This document shows positions 55,005 to 64,000 of a DNA stretch of 64,000 nt, in pieces; positions within the stretch are counted from its first letter, which is position 1, and each line of letters starts with the position of its first letter. Below the pieces are notes generated by a model. That model did not search any database, was not told the origin of the DNA, and worked only from the letters and a program-made list of their open reading frames with translations. Location: assembly GCF_000516985.1 (NCBI RefSeq), contig NW_006917093.1, positions 868,001 through 932,000 on the forward strand. The letters are read 5' to 3'. The position numbers and the translations under genes were made by a program. The stretch comes from Pestalotiopsis fici W106-1 (taxonomy: Eukaryota > Ascomycota > Sordariomycetes > Amphisphaeriales > Sporocadaceae).

Positions 55005-57482
55005 TTATTGTTCCAAGTCGTTTGATGGATGGAACGAAGGGGCCTCGACGCCGAGGGTTCTCAGCCTCTGAGACAAGAGACCCTCTGCCGTCCCAGGACG
55101 ACCATTGATCAGGGTAGAGAATGGATTGCCGCCATAGCCTACGTCGCCTTTGCTGAGCTTGTCGTATCTGTCAAGCTGACTCATGGACGCTCCAAAGCTG
55201 GGCATGTGATTTGCATCTGTATCCATGGGATGGCCCGACTCGGACGAGCTCGCAGACCATATGCTAGTCCGACTATTGTCGCGGTCCTTGTTTACAGCGT
55301 GCAAAGATGACTTTGGAGGCAGACGTAAAGGCACGGCCTCCACAGGAGGCTCATTGCGACTGGCCGGGCTGTTGTACGAGAAATGTTGCCTTGGTATAGG
55401 CGTTTCCGGCAGGATATAATCAGCAGTAGAATCAAAAGTTTGGCCGGCAACGCCCATGTAAAAGCCAGAACTGCGTCTTCTAAAGGCCTTTTCAGCAGCC
55501 AAGCTAGCCCCCGGACCGCTGCTTGCTGAAATCGGCGGGTGCATGACACGAATGGCCTTGTAAGGAGTAAATCTCGGCTCAGGTAGCGTGATTTCATTCT
55601 GGAGCTTCTCTTTGCCGTCGGGAACGCGATTCGCAAATACCACACGAATACTTTTGTACAGATAATATCGACCGCGGGACGGACAACATATATGTAGATG
55701 TACAAGATAACGTAGCGTCGGTCGGGTTGCTGAGCTTGTGTCTTTGAGTTCGGGAAGGTTGTCAATAATGGGCCCTGCAGAATAGCTGCGCTGCCGGATG
55801 AACGTCTTGGTGCCAGGCTCCATACCCGCCAGGTCATACGGCACCAGAAACAGCTTGACTGCCGTCTTGTTGGGATTCTTGATTATAATCTGGATCTGCC
55901 CCTTTTCTGGAATACGGTAGCTTCCGCCAGGAGGAGCCCTTGGTGAGCCGGACCTTCTCTTCTGTTTTTGCGACCGTCGAGCGTCTCCAGCTGCATGACC
56001 AATCACACCCTCGTCTCGGACCTGGAACTCGTCGGCCGCTTTCCGTTCGTGAGCTCGACTCTGCACCTTGCGTTTCGAGCGGGCATCCTCTTCCTGGTTT
56101 GGAAGACCGTTCTCCAGGTCGATCTGCCCAACATATGGACTAGGACCGTCTTCCATTTTGGACCGGCCATGTGCCGAGCTCGCGTAGCTATAGAAGACGG
56201 CGGGGAACGGCAAGGTCACATGAGCTGGGCAGCGCAGAGTAGACTTGCATTTTCCGAGACCGAGCACACCAATTTGAGCAACAAAGTCGAGTGGTTTCGA
56301 TGGCGTTGTGGACATGCGTCCCCGCAGAATACTTTCTTCATATGATCCAACCATGGAGGCATGTTGCATTGGGGACGAGTCGGAACTATACGATGGGCGC
56401 CGTGACCGTAAATATCCTGGTGTCTGAGGCGGTGTGCCATTTAAAAAGCTGGGCGTGGATGTGAGAGATCTCCTTGGTTGATGTGCCTGGTAAGGAAATG
56501 TCTTTTCATGCCGGAGCGAGGGCGATGGGATTGACATCCGACTCGGAGACCCAACTCCGTGTGAGCCGGAAAGGCCAGACATCAGCGTATGGCGACGGTA
56601 ACTTTTGGCATATCCTGAATTTATATCGATGCCGTCAATAGGGTTGGCAAGGTCGAGATCTTCATGGCTCTCAGACTGCACCAAAGGGCTGGTCGGTGGT
56701 TGATAGAAGAAATTCGTCGAGGATAGAGACGAAGACAAGGAGGAGAACCCGGGTTGTGATTCTTCCGATCTTGCAAAGTTGGTTTGTATGCGTTCAAGGC
56801 GAAAGGGTGTAAAGTCGCGTGGAGGCGAAGTAGCCATCCATGAATGATCATGGTGGTCTTGGTAGTCGGTCGTCCGGTCATGATCACTTCTTCTGCCTTC
56901 AGTCGTCGTCCGTCTGTGCGTAGGTGTATTCTCCTGAGTAAAGTCACCGCTATGTAGAGCCGAGCGCGGTCTTTCGATACTCATCCCTTCTCGGAACCTC
57001 CTTTCGTCTTCGCCATCCAGGTCCCCTTTCTCGGGAGTAATGTTGGGTGGGGGGAGAAGACCAGGAGAGTTGCTTGATGTTCCCTGTGGACTTTGCATAT
57101 TCCGGACAGGCGTTGCTGGGCGTTGGCCCCAGATTGAGTCCAAAAGCTCACCAGCAAGCTTACGGCTGCTATTGAACGGTGAAAGACGACCAGCATTTCT
57201 TGAGATCCAGGTTGGGCTTTCGCCGCGCTTCAGCCGCTGAATGAGCTCTGCTCGGTCGGAGCATGCTGGATGAACCCCGTCTTCAGCAGTCTTTGGTCTT
57301 GTCTCGTCATAAACCGGTCCATCACATAATTCTGTCCTGATACTCTCATCCGAGAGCCTTCTTTCGAGAGTGTGGTCGGCGAGTGACTGATCTGAACTCT
57401 GTTGAATCCCGGTTGGTGGTGACGACATTGCGACGTCTCCAGCGGATTCCCTCCGCACAATGTCCTCCTGGAAAAATGGCAT
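55005..57482 (-). CDS. Atos-domain (FAM214-like) protein
   Basis: Single exon of 825 residues from the first ATG (57482). The first 370 residues are Ser/Pro-rich and disordered, with one conserved-looking stretch (ELIQRLKRGESPTWISRNAG, about 79-98). The Atos-like conserved domain begins near 379 (YEESILRGRMSTTPSKPLDF) and continues through GVLGLGKCKSTLRCPAHV and PSPYVGQIDLE. After a Lys/Arg-rich insert, the C-terminal conserved segment (about 515-655) has GSYRIPEKGQIQIIIKNPNK, VPYDLAGMEPGTKTFIRQRS and the beta-rich remainder. In Pfam terms these are the Atos-like and chromosome-segregation-during-meiosis regions. Animal Atos proteins are nuclear transcription-linked factors; the fungal role is poorly known, so a nuclear function is inferred. 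Confidence 0.86.
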   Translation of the reverse strand: MPFFQEDIVRRESAGDVAMSSPPTGIQQSSDQSLADHTLERRLSDESIRTELCDGPVYDETRPKTAEDGVHPACSDRAELIQRLKRGESPTWISRNAGRLSPFNSSRKLAGELLDSIWGQRPATPVRNMQSPQGTSSNSPGLLPPPNITPEKGDLDGEDERRFREGMSIERPRSALHSGDFTQENTPTHRRTTTEGRRSDHDRTTDYQDHHDHSWMATSPPRDFTPFRLERIQTNFARSEESQPGFSSLSSSLSSTNFFYQPPTSPLVQSESHEDLDLANPIDGIDINSGYAKSYRRHTLMSGLSGSHGVGSPSRMSIPSPSLRHEKTFPYQAHQPRRSLTSTPSFLNGTPPQTPGYLRSRRPSYSSDSSPMQHASMVGSYEESILRGRMSTTPSKPLDFVAQIGVLGLGKCKSTLRCPAHVTLPFPAVFYSYASSAHGRSKMEDGPSPYVGQIDLENGLPNQEEDARSKRKVQSRAHERKAADEFQVRDEGVIGHAAGDARRSQKQKRRSGSPRAPPGGSYRIPEKGQIQIIIKNPNKTAVKLFLVPYDLAGMEPGTKTFIRQRSYSAGPIIDNLPELKDTSSATRPTLRYLVHLHICCPSRGRYYLYKSIRVVFANRVPDGKEKLQNEITLPEPRFTPYKAIRVMHPPISASSGPGASLAAEKAFRRRSSGFYMGVAGQTFDSTADYILPETPIPRQHFSYNSPASRNEPPVEAVPLRLPPKSSLHAVNKDRDNSRTSIWSASSSESGHPMDTDANHMPSFGASMSQLDRYDKLSKGDVGYGGNPFSTLINGRPGTAEGLLSQRLRTLGVEAPSFHPSNDLEQ

Positions 57483-58005
57483 TTTATCGGCCACATCCAA
57501 ATCAAATTTTGATGGCCAAGGAATTTTTATAGCACTTCCTCCCTCATGTCTTTTAATTTTTCAGCTGTCCTTTGTGTTTTGTGCCCAATACTGTGTTTGA
57601 AAACAGCTCAGGCGAGCGCATGATGGAATTGCAGCGGGTTGACTCGTGTGTATGTATTCAGCTGCTGGCGTCCAATGGTCCAAGTTTGGGTACCTAGTAG
57701 TGGCGTGCCTCGGAACCCCGACCCAGCATTCCAGAACTCGACTCGGAAATTAACAATATTACAGCTGTCGACCCATCGAGATTTTAAAGGCGTTGAACAG
57801 TGAAATAAAGAAGGAAGAAGGAAGTCGAGAGGAGTGAAGATTTTGTTTCCCCGTTTCAAATGGTTGCAAACTCAAGCAAACGACACGAAACGGGTCATTC
57901 GGGTCCCAGTGCAGCGCTTTCTATGCTAATGCAGTGATGCTTCTGGTGCAGGTGCAGGCCCCTCCCCTCAACCAACCAGTGCCGATTTATGAGGAGCCCC
58001 GTTGA

Positions 58006-58025
58006 AAATCATCTGAAATCATCTG
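58006..58025. repeat. 10-bp tandem duplication (AAATCATCTG)
   Basis: Two perfect adjacent copies of AAATCATCTG in the Atos/FYV7 intergenic region. Confidence 0.8.
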
Positions 58026-58129
58026 ACGGGGCGATGACTCCATTGCGTTGGCGCTGGGCTTGCTGGGCATGTGCTAGGATTTGGGGGGTTGAACTGCGCT
58101 GGCCTTCCTGTTGGCGCATCAATACTGGG

Positions 58130-58151
58130 GTCATTTACCGGTCATTTACCG
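58130..58151. repeat. 11-bp tandem duplication (GTCATTTACCG)
   Basis: Two perfect adjacent copies of GTCATTTACCG in the Atos/FYV7 intergenic region. Confidence 0.8.
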
Positions 58152-58828
58152 CGTTCGCAGGTCTGATGGTGGGGATTTATTCAGGGTCTGGGAGGGATCC
58201 TAGGGATCACACGGGCGCCATTCGACCATTCCCGCTTTATGCAATCCACTAATCCGGAACTCAGTGCTACTAAAGGTGCATCTCATTTTCCAGAGCCATT
58301 CCTTTCCTAGAGCCATCAGGGTGCTACGTCGGCCAACTAATAGGTAGCATGTAGTGCTGTACCTTCACGAGCTGTGCAGACGACGACTAACTCGATGTGT
58401 CTATCTGCGTCGGATTAAAATTTGTGGCGTTTGATCAAACCAAAAGACTGACACATCAAATAGACTCAAAATTCTGGACATGTCAAATATCGTAAAATAT
58501 GAATAAAATTTGAACATTCGATTGACTCGTGAAATGTCTCGCAACCCCTGTGCCGATGACGGCTGCCAGCCACATTGATGTGCAAGCCTAATAAAGTGCT
58601 TGCACATGTAGTATTTCGTACCTAATGTACCTAGCATTCCGTAGCGTCACAGTTGGATCTGAATACCCGCGCGCCCCACAAAAGAAGCGTCTCGTCCCGC
58701 GATAGCGATAACGATTTTGTTTGTGTTGCTGCTCTCTGCGCCGGGAGACAAAAAAAACCCCATTGAACGGAGCGCCATCAACGACGAAACCACGTTAATT
58801 GCTCTCCCAACATTGACACAAACAAATC

Positions 58829-59611
58829 ATGGCACCCAAAAGGCCTCTAGACGCCAGCGATGCTCGCGACTCCAAAAAGGCGCGCAAGGGCGGCTTCCGT
58901 GTCGGCCCCGACAACCTACCAGACGGCCCTTGGCGGCGCAAGGTCACCAAGATCAAGAAGGACCTGATACAAAAGGCCAAGCTGAAGAAGGCGTACAAGA
59001 AGATCAAGGCGAGGGAACTGCCACAGAATAAGCAATCGTCGTCGTCTGCTGTGGGAGTCGAGAATCAGGGACACAACAAGAAACGCGACAATGAGGACTC
59101 AAGTGCAGAAGAGGGAGGAGAAGAAGAAGAAGAAGAAGACGAAGCCTCTGGCCAGCCAGATTCAGAGTCAGAGATGGAAGACGCAGACGCACACTCGGAT
59201 AACGAAGGCAAAGAAGAGAAAGTAAAGCAAAGCCGCGATACCCCCAAGTCCGCAACAGAATCACAACAACACGACAAGCACTTGGAGGGAAAGAAGAACA
59301 AGCCAGAGGAAAAGCAGGACCGCCCAGACCACATGCACCCGTCGCGCCGGCAATCCCGCAACGCACCGCACCGGCCGGGCTACTACGACAAGGCATTGGC
59401 CGAGGCGTCCAAGAAAAAGGCCGAGCAGGAAGCCCGCGAGGCCGAGTTCCAACGACGGCGGGAGGAGCGCGAACGCAAGAATGCCGAGCGCGAGCGCTTT
59501 CAGCGCGCCATGAAGAAAGCCAGGACGCCGGGCAGAGACGGACAGCGCAAACTGGGCCGCGAGAGCGGACTGCTGCTCGAAAAGGCGCGCAGGATAACAC
59601 AGCAGCGATGA
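58829..59611 (+). CDS. FYV7: rRNA-processing protein Fyv7
   Basis: Single exon of 260 residues. The N-terminal Fyv7 signature [19 protein letters not shown] (about 26-44) is followed by a basic helix [13 protein letters not shown]. The middle is acidic ([10 protein letters not shown], then [15 protein letters not shown]) and low in complexity. The C-terminal part holds [21 protein letters not shown] and a long Arg/Glu/Lys helix. Yeast Fyv7 is needed for processing of the 35S pre-rRNA at early sites and 40S assembly in the nucleolus. It is longer than the yeast protein (about 150 residues) because of the acidic middle. The ATG follows an A/C-rich leader (CAAACAAATCATGG). Confidence 0.9.
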   Translation: MAPKRPLDASDARDSKKARKGGFRVGPDNLPDGPWRRKVTKIKKDLIQKAKLKKAYKKIKARELPQNKQSSSSAVGVENQGHNKKRDNEDSSAEEGGEEEEEEDEASGQPDSESEMEDADAHSDNEGKEEKVKQSRDTPKSATESQQHDKHLEGKKNKPEEKQDRPDHMHPSRRQSRNAPHRPGYYDKALAEASKKKAEQEAREAEFQRRREERERKNAERERFQRAMKKARTPGRDGQRKLGRESGLLLEKARRITQQR

Positions 59612-60546
59612 GAATGGCGAAAGCAATGCTGTCTTCCCCTTGTGGAATTTTTAATTAGGCAAGCGAATGTATATTTGACCATCTTGGCATAGATATCTAC
59701 CTAATGTAGGTAGGTATACTTCGGCATTGTGGGCGGCGTCTAAAAAGATTTGGGAAAATGCGCGATTCGGCCCGAGCAGAGCGTTTTTGGAAAGTGGGAT
59801 TTTGTGCTGCTTCTTGAAAGAAAACCAATACCGAGAATCAGCAAAGTATAAAAAATCATGGTTCCTGGCGGACCTGCAGCCGTTGAGTAGAAAGGTTTAA
59901 TCATCAATCATCAAAGCAAGTCAAAAGAGGATTTGTTCCTGCACAGTGTCCTACTCGCAGTCAATTTGCTCTTGGGGAATATATGTCTTCAATTCTTCCG
60001 GCCGTCAGACCGTTATCATCATTCTTGTCCAACTCTGATCAATTCGTACTTCCATTACAAAAAAAGAGAGAACAGAATCAAAGAAGGATGACGGGATTTT
60101 CGTCATCTCGACCAGAACGCGCACCGCAATATGAACAGGACGTAATGAATACATATCGATAACCCGCTTTCTAAGAAGGAAAACATGTCTGAGGATGAAA
60201 CCCGCTTCTCGTTCGAGTCCTTGAAGGGAACCTCCCGAGGTAATGCAAGAAAAGAATTCCAGAGAGCCACAATGCCTTCAAGGATATCACAAAATAAACT
60301 GTCATGCCGTTCAAAGACAAAACAACTCGTCATCGTGGACTATCCGATAGTAGTCGAGCACCATTCAATGAATCTGAGCAAGGAGGTGATGCTTCACAGT
60401 CGTCATGTCGCAACAGGCTCTCATGGTGATTTGTTCGCCCGCCAAGTCTGTGCTCGACTCTGTTGCAACCCACGCTCAGCGCGAGGTAGATTCGCGCAGT
60501 ATATACAAGGTGTAGGGGTAGCGAGTTCCTCCAAGTTATAGCCGGT
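59612..60546. other. intergenic between convergent FYV7 and RhoGAP genes
   Basis: 935 bases of AT-rich sequence that should hold both 3' UTRs, with a TACCTAATGTAGGTAGGTA cluster at 59698-59716. The 60185-60541 frame has no coding bias. Confidence 0.5.
59698..59716. repeat. TACCTA/TAGGTAGGTA motif cluster
   Basis: TACCT at the left end and AGGTAGGTA at the right end form an imperfect palindrome, the same motif class as at 12458 and 48802. Confidence 0.5.
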
Positions 60547-63500
60547 TTAGTCCTCGGAGAAGATTGTCTGGCTGTTTTCGATGATGAACTGCACAGCAAG
60601 ATTCTTTGCGTGCATGTCTGTCATTTCTCTTTCGATTGTCCTGTCTCTCATAATCGTCGGCGCAAAGACGACAGCCAAATTCTTAGGAGACATCTATAGA
60701 ATAATGTTAAAAAAAAAAAGATCTTCGAACAAGATTTTGGGGGGCCAGCTACTCACCAAGTTTTCTGGCTCGCGTTGGGCAACCCGAACAAGATGGAACA
60801 TCAAGAACTCAAGACAGTCCCGATGCTTCTGTGGCAGCATATTGAACGTCTTTCGCAGATGGTCACACTTTTCGTCCGTATCCGTAATGGCTGACTCGAG
60901 AGTTAGTATCTTGTCAACAAGTCAAAAGAGTTCCGCTATCCTTACAGTTGATTTCCAGGATTCGGTCGTAGACATCGTAAGTAAGCAATGGAGTGGGCAG
61001 TTTTCTGAAATATTGCTTCAAGACACTGGTGACAGCCGTAATGTCCAAGTCAGGGTCCGAAATATCAAAATTCTCAGTCTTGTCAAAACCCTCCTGAATC
61101 AACTTGACCTGAGAGTTGCCACCAGTCTTTCGGTAGATGCCCTCCATATCCATGCCGCGGAGCTCGACCTCTTCGATACATCGTGTAACCACACACGGTA
61201 TCTGTCTCTTTTCAAAATCAGCTCGTTCAGAAAGCTCCGATCCGAACAGAACATCTGCCGCTTCTGCAACATCCAAGCTAGAATTGTTCTGTATTCCCAT
61301 GGTCTTTGGCGGCATGGTCGTTGACTTCTTGAAACCAAAGAATCCCTGCTTCTCATTGTTGAGATTATTGGTACTGTTGCCGTTACTGAGGTTGCCATTC
61401 GGCCGGTTCTGACCATTGACGGGAACCGCTTGTGCTGATTCCACAGGTGTATGTGTCATGTTGTAAGGCAGGCCAATATTCTCGCCGGCGAATTGTCCGT
61501 CGCGGCGCTCTGGCTGTTGCAAGGCGCCGACTGTCCTGTTCACTCCCTTGGCGATATTCTGAGCCATTGCCTTGGAGCCCTTCTTCCAGCTAAACTTTTG
61601 CACTTTGCCCTTTCGAATATTCACAACAGTGGGACCTGCTTCAAGAATAGGTTCCTCTTGGTCGGGAATCAGGGTCGTGCCAGTCTGTATGCTGGAGCTG
61701 TCCAAGTGAACAGAGTTGTTTGATTGGCCCTTGTGCTGATGGTAGATGCCGAGGCCATTCATCGGCGTGCGCGGGTCCGAATGGTTCTTGAATCTACCCT
61801 GAATCTGTTGGGTCAAGTCGTTGTTCATCTCGGCGAGCTGAGCATTCTTTGATGACAGTTGCTCAAACTCTAGAAGCGCGCGGTCGCGGTCTGCAATCGC
61901 TTGAGCCTTCTCCTCGAGCAATGCATCGCGCTCTGAATGGAGCTGTTCCAATGACGCGGTCATCGACTGCTTGAGCTTGTCGATCTTCTGAACAAATTCC
62001 TTGATGGCAGACTCCTCTAGGTCGTGGGGGTTGATAGGCCGTTGAGTATCTTTGGCTTTTTCGACGTAGCCGGCCAATACCTCCAATTGACGGATCATGA
62101 TCTCGGTCTGGGTGTCTAATACCGAGACGGTCTTTCTCTTCTCCTCTAGGCGCTCGCTAATTCGAAGCAGGTCCTTCTCGCTGGAAAACTGCCTCTCCAG
62201 CTCTGCCACTCTTTGCTCGGAATTTCTGAGCCTGCGCTTCAGGACAGCAGCGTCGTCATGTACGGCAAGCGATTGGGAACTGGAATTGTCGAGTGTTTGC
62301 AAGTTGGAAGGATCCTCTGCGAGTGGGGTTTTTGGCCAGCGTGGTGAGGCAGTTGTGCGCGTTGATTCACTGACACTTCGGGTGTGGCCGATCCGGGGCA
62401 GGTTGTTGTTCTGTTCAGCGCTGCCGGTGCGGCCATGGCGCACAGCATTCGAGACACGACGAAGAATGGATGATGAGCCTTCATCCGTCCCCAAAATGCG
62501 TGCCAGGTCTTCCTCCATACTAAAGTCTCCACCGGCACTCCATCTTGGCAATTTCGGCGATGTTTTGGGCTCGGTTATCTCCTGCTGTCCAGAGTTCTCT
62601 TTTCCACTGGAAACTGACGGTGGCACAGGCGGTGCTCGAGGGGTCATATACGAGTCGCTCAACTTCGCCTCTGGTTGCGGCCGAGGTGGTGGGATCGGGG
62701 GAGGTAAATCCTCGGAAGCCTTGCGCGGCCTCGTTGTCCCTTAAAATGGGGTTCAGTTGGGAGGTTTTACGGAGGTGAGAATCATGAGCTACTACATACC
62801 GTTGGTTGTGCGTGAAGCCGAAGGTGGCAACTCTTTCCTTGCGATCGGCCTCGTGGGGTTTGGAGAGCTGACAGATTCGTTGGATCGAACCTCATCGTCA
62901 TCCCTAAGACGAGAGTCCTGAGAGCTGCGCGGTGTGCCAATTTTATCCGTCGGCTGCCGCAATTGGGTTAAATCGTGCAGCCCGCCAGAAGATTGTGAGG
63001 CACTTCTTGCATTTACCTTTTTGCTTTTGGGTGCTTCCTGCAGCTTGAAATCCTCGTTCGCTTGGGTTTTGCCATTTGTGGTCGAAGAAGTCTTTGGTTG
63101 TGCCGGCTTATCAGTCTTGGGAGCTTTAGACAACCTCCTTGAAGCATCTTTGGGTGGTGGACTTTCGTAGTCGGAAGAGGTCTGGCGTGGCTTCTCCTGA
63201 AAGGCAATATGGGGAGTCGATGATTGAGATTGCTCGCGTCGTCTAGTTGGCTCAGGATCAGCCTTGGGAATGCTGAAATAATCCTTCTCCTTTCTTGAGC
63301 TTGCAGTAGATGTCATGTTCTCGTTGATCGATCTCGAAGGAGTAGCGGTACTGGGGCTGGGGTCAAGGGCCACGGGAATGAAAAATCCATGGTCATCAGC
63401 GGTGGCATTGCTGGCGACATCGCTCCCGCCATAATGAGATGAGTTGCGGTTCTGTCGATAGGTGGCCTGCGGCAACGAGAGCCCGCTGTCTTTTTCCCTG

Positions 63501-64000
63501 TGGTCTGCCACCCGTTCTGGAGATCGGGCCGGTCGCGAGCTGCTCCGTGACGAAGAGTCGCGGTGAGGATACGAGGGTCTGGGGCGTGGAGAAAGTTCGG
63601 TTGGTGTATCAGAATCGGGGTCGACACGATCGTTCGAGAAGGCGCCATTTGGAATGGCATTCGGCGGCAGCGCTGGCAGGCTCTTATCCACAATCATTGG
63701 CGAACCGTCTTTTTCTCGCGACTTTGCCTGTGCAGCTGCTTTTGATTTTTTTCGACGTCTGGCCATGAGCGACTCGTGACAGCTCATGCAAAAGATACCC
63801 TGTGAAGTTCTGGCATATCGCAAATTTTCAATCTTCCTTTTACAGTTTCGACATCGAAAGCAGGCTGCGCAGAAAGCCTGGTCCCCCGTAAGGATGGCCA
63901 GATCCTCGATTTTGTTGTTGCATGCGCTGCAACTATATGTGCAGTTATTGCAAATTAGGGAACCGTCTCCCAAGAGTAGCAAGTTCGCATCCGAGTCAAG
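60547..64000 (-). CDS. LIM-domain RhoGAP protein (Rga1-type), 5' end beyond the window
   Basis: Partial: the frame is open to the right edge. Visible exons (minus strand): 64000-62800, 62739-60946, 60890-60757 and 60693-60547, giving 1091 residues. The first visible part ends one LIM domain and holds a second (CSACNNKI, then CAACFRCRNCKRKI and FCMSCHES). A long Ser/Pro-rich linker with phosphorylation-prone stretches follows. A coiled coil (about residues 545-690 of the visible part; RRLRNSEQRVAELERQF) precedes a basic segment and the RhoGAP domain. That domain has the arginine finger in GIYRKTGG, then LKQYFRKLPTPLLTYDVYD and NLAVVFAPTIMRD. Yeast Rga1 and Rga2 turn off Cdc42 at the cell cortex and control polarity. 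It ends NSQTIFSED, 40 residues past the NLAVVFAP motif. Confidence 0.95.

Larger units (their letters stand above)
57483..58828. promoter_or_regulatory. divergent promoter between the Atos gene and FYV7
   Basis: 1.35 kb without a supported gene. It contains two short perfect tandem duplications (58006-58025 and 58130-58151) and TACCTA-type motifs at about 58619-58632. Confidence 0.5.

Noticed and set aside
1..64000. tRNA, 5S rRNA and U6-like genes
   Set aside because: I scanned the spacers by eye for the tRNA B-box (GGTTCRANYCC, both strands) and for 5S and U6 landmarks and found no credible match. A covariance-model search would be decisive.
1..64000. Biosynthetic gene cluster around the P450 at 29 kb
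   Set aside because: No PKS, NRPS, terpene synthase, transporter or pathway regulator lies within the window; its neighbours are RPB5 and a receptor-like membrane protein.

Overview
The window is nuclear DNA of a filamentous ascomycete, most likely a Sordariomycete of the order Hypocreales. The evidence is short GT-AG introns (about 55-170 nt) with CTAAC/CTGAC-like branch sites, CT-rich leaders ahead of start codons, NNC/NNG-biased codons, one gene per 2-4 kb on both strands, and a fungal gene set (Cho2, Bfr1, Fyv7, an Rga1-type LIM/RhoGAP, a rhodopsin-domain membrane protein, GH76, a cutinase). No prophage, CRISPR array, rRNA, tRNA or intact transposon was recognised by eye.

Layout. 1-20 kb: possible start of a divergent gene at the left edge; a PH-domain protein (+); eIF3g (+, 3 exons); a small charged protein (-); Cho2 phosphatidylethanolamine methyltransferase (+, 3 exons); a class II aldolase/adducin-like protein (+, 6 exons); Trm4/NSUN2 tRNA m5C methyltransferase (+, 2 exons); a mitochondrial Obg GTPase (-). 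20-32 kb: a 2.6 kb divergent promoter/leader region; an unrecognised Cys-motif protein (+, 3 exons); Bfr1 (-, 2 exons); Rpb5 (+, 3 exons); a CYP7/8-like cytochrome P450 (+, 3 exons). 32-46 kb: a rhodopsin-domain membrane protein (-), then 7.2 kb with no gene I can support, then tubulin cofactor D (-). 46-64 kb: GH76 (-), a GNAT acetyltransferase (-, 3 exons), a probable decayed gene, a secreted cutinase-family esterase (-), an Atos-domain protein (-), Fyv7 (+), and an Rga1-type LIM/RhoGAP protein (-) that runs off the right edge.

Most genes are conserved housekeeping functions, several in gene expression (eIF3g, Trm4, Obg, Bfr1, Rpb5, Fyv7). They are not an operon or a biosynthetic cluster. 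The accessory part (about 28-54 kb) has the longest intergenic spaces, a lone P450, secreted hydrolases and at least one decayed gene. I found no convincing new multi-gene system. The most unusual items are a gene remnant with two in-frame stops around an intact intron (52.2-52.8 kb), the 7.2 kb gene-poor stretch, a stop-free 63-nt intron in the GH76 gene, a CYP7/8-type P450, and an unrecognised three-exon Cys-motif gene.

Exon coordinates were worked out by hand from reading frame, GT-AG ends and phase. They are models without transcript support.
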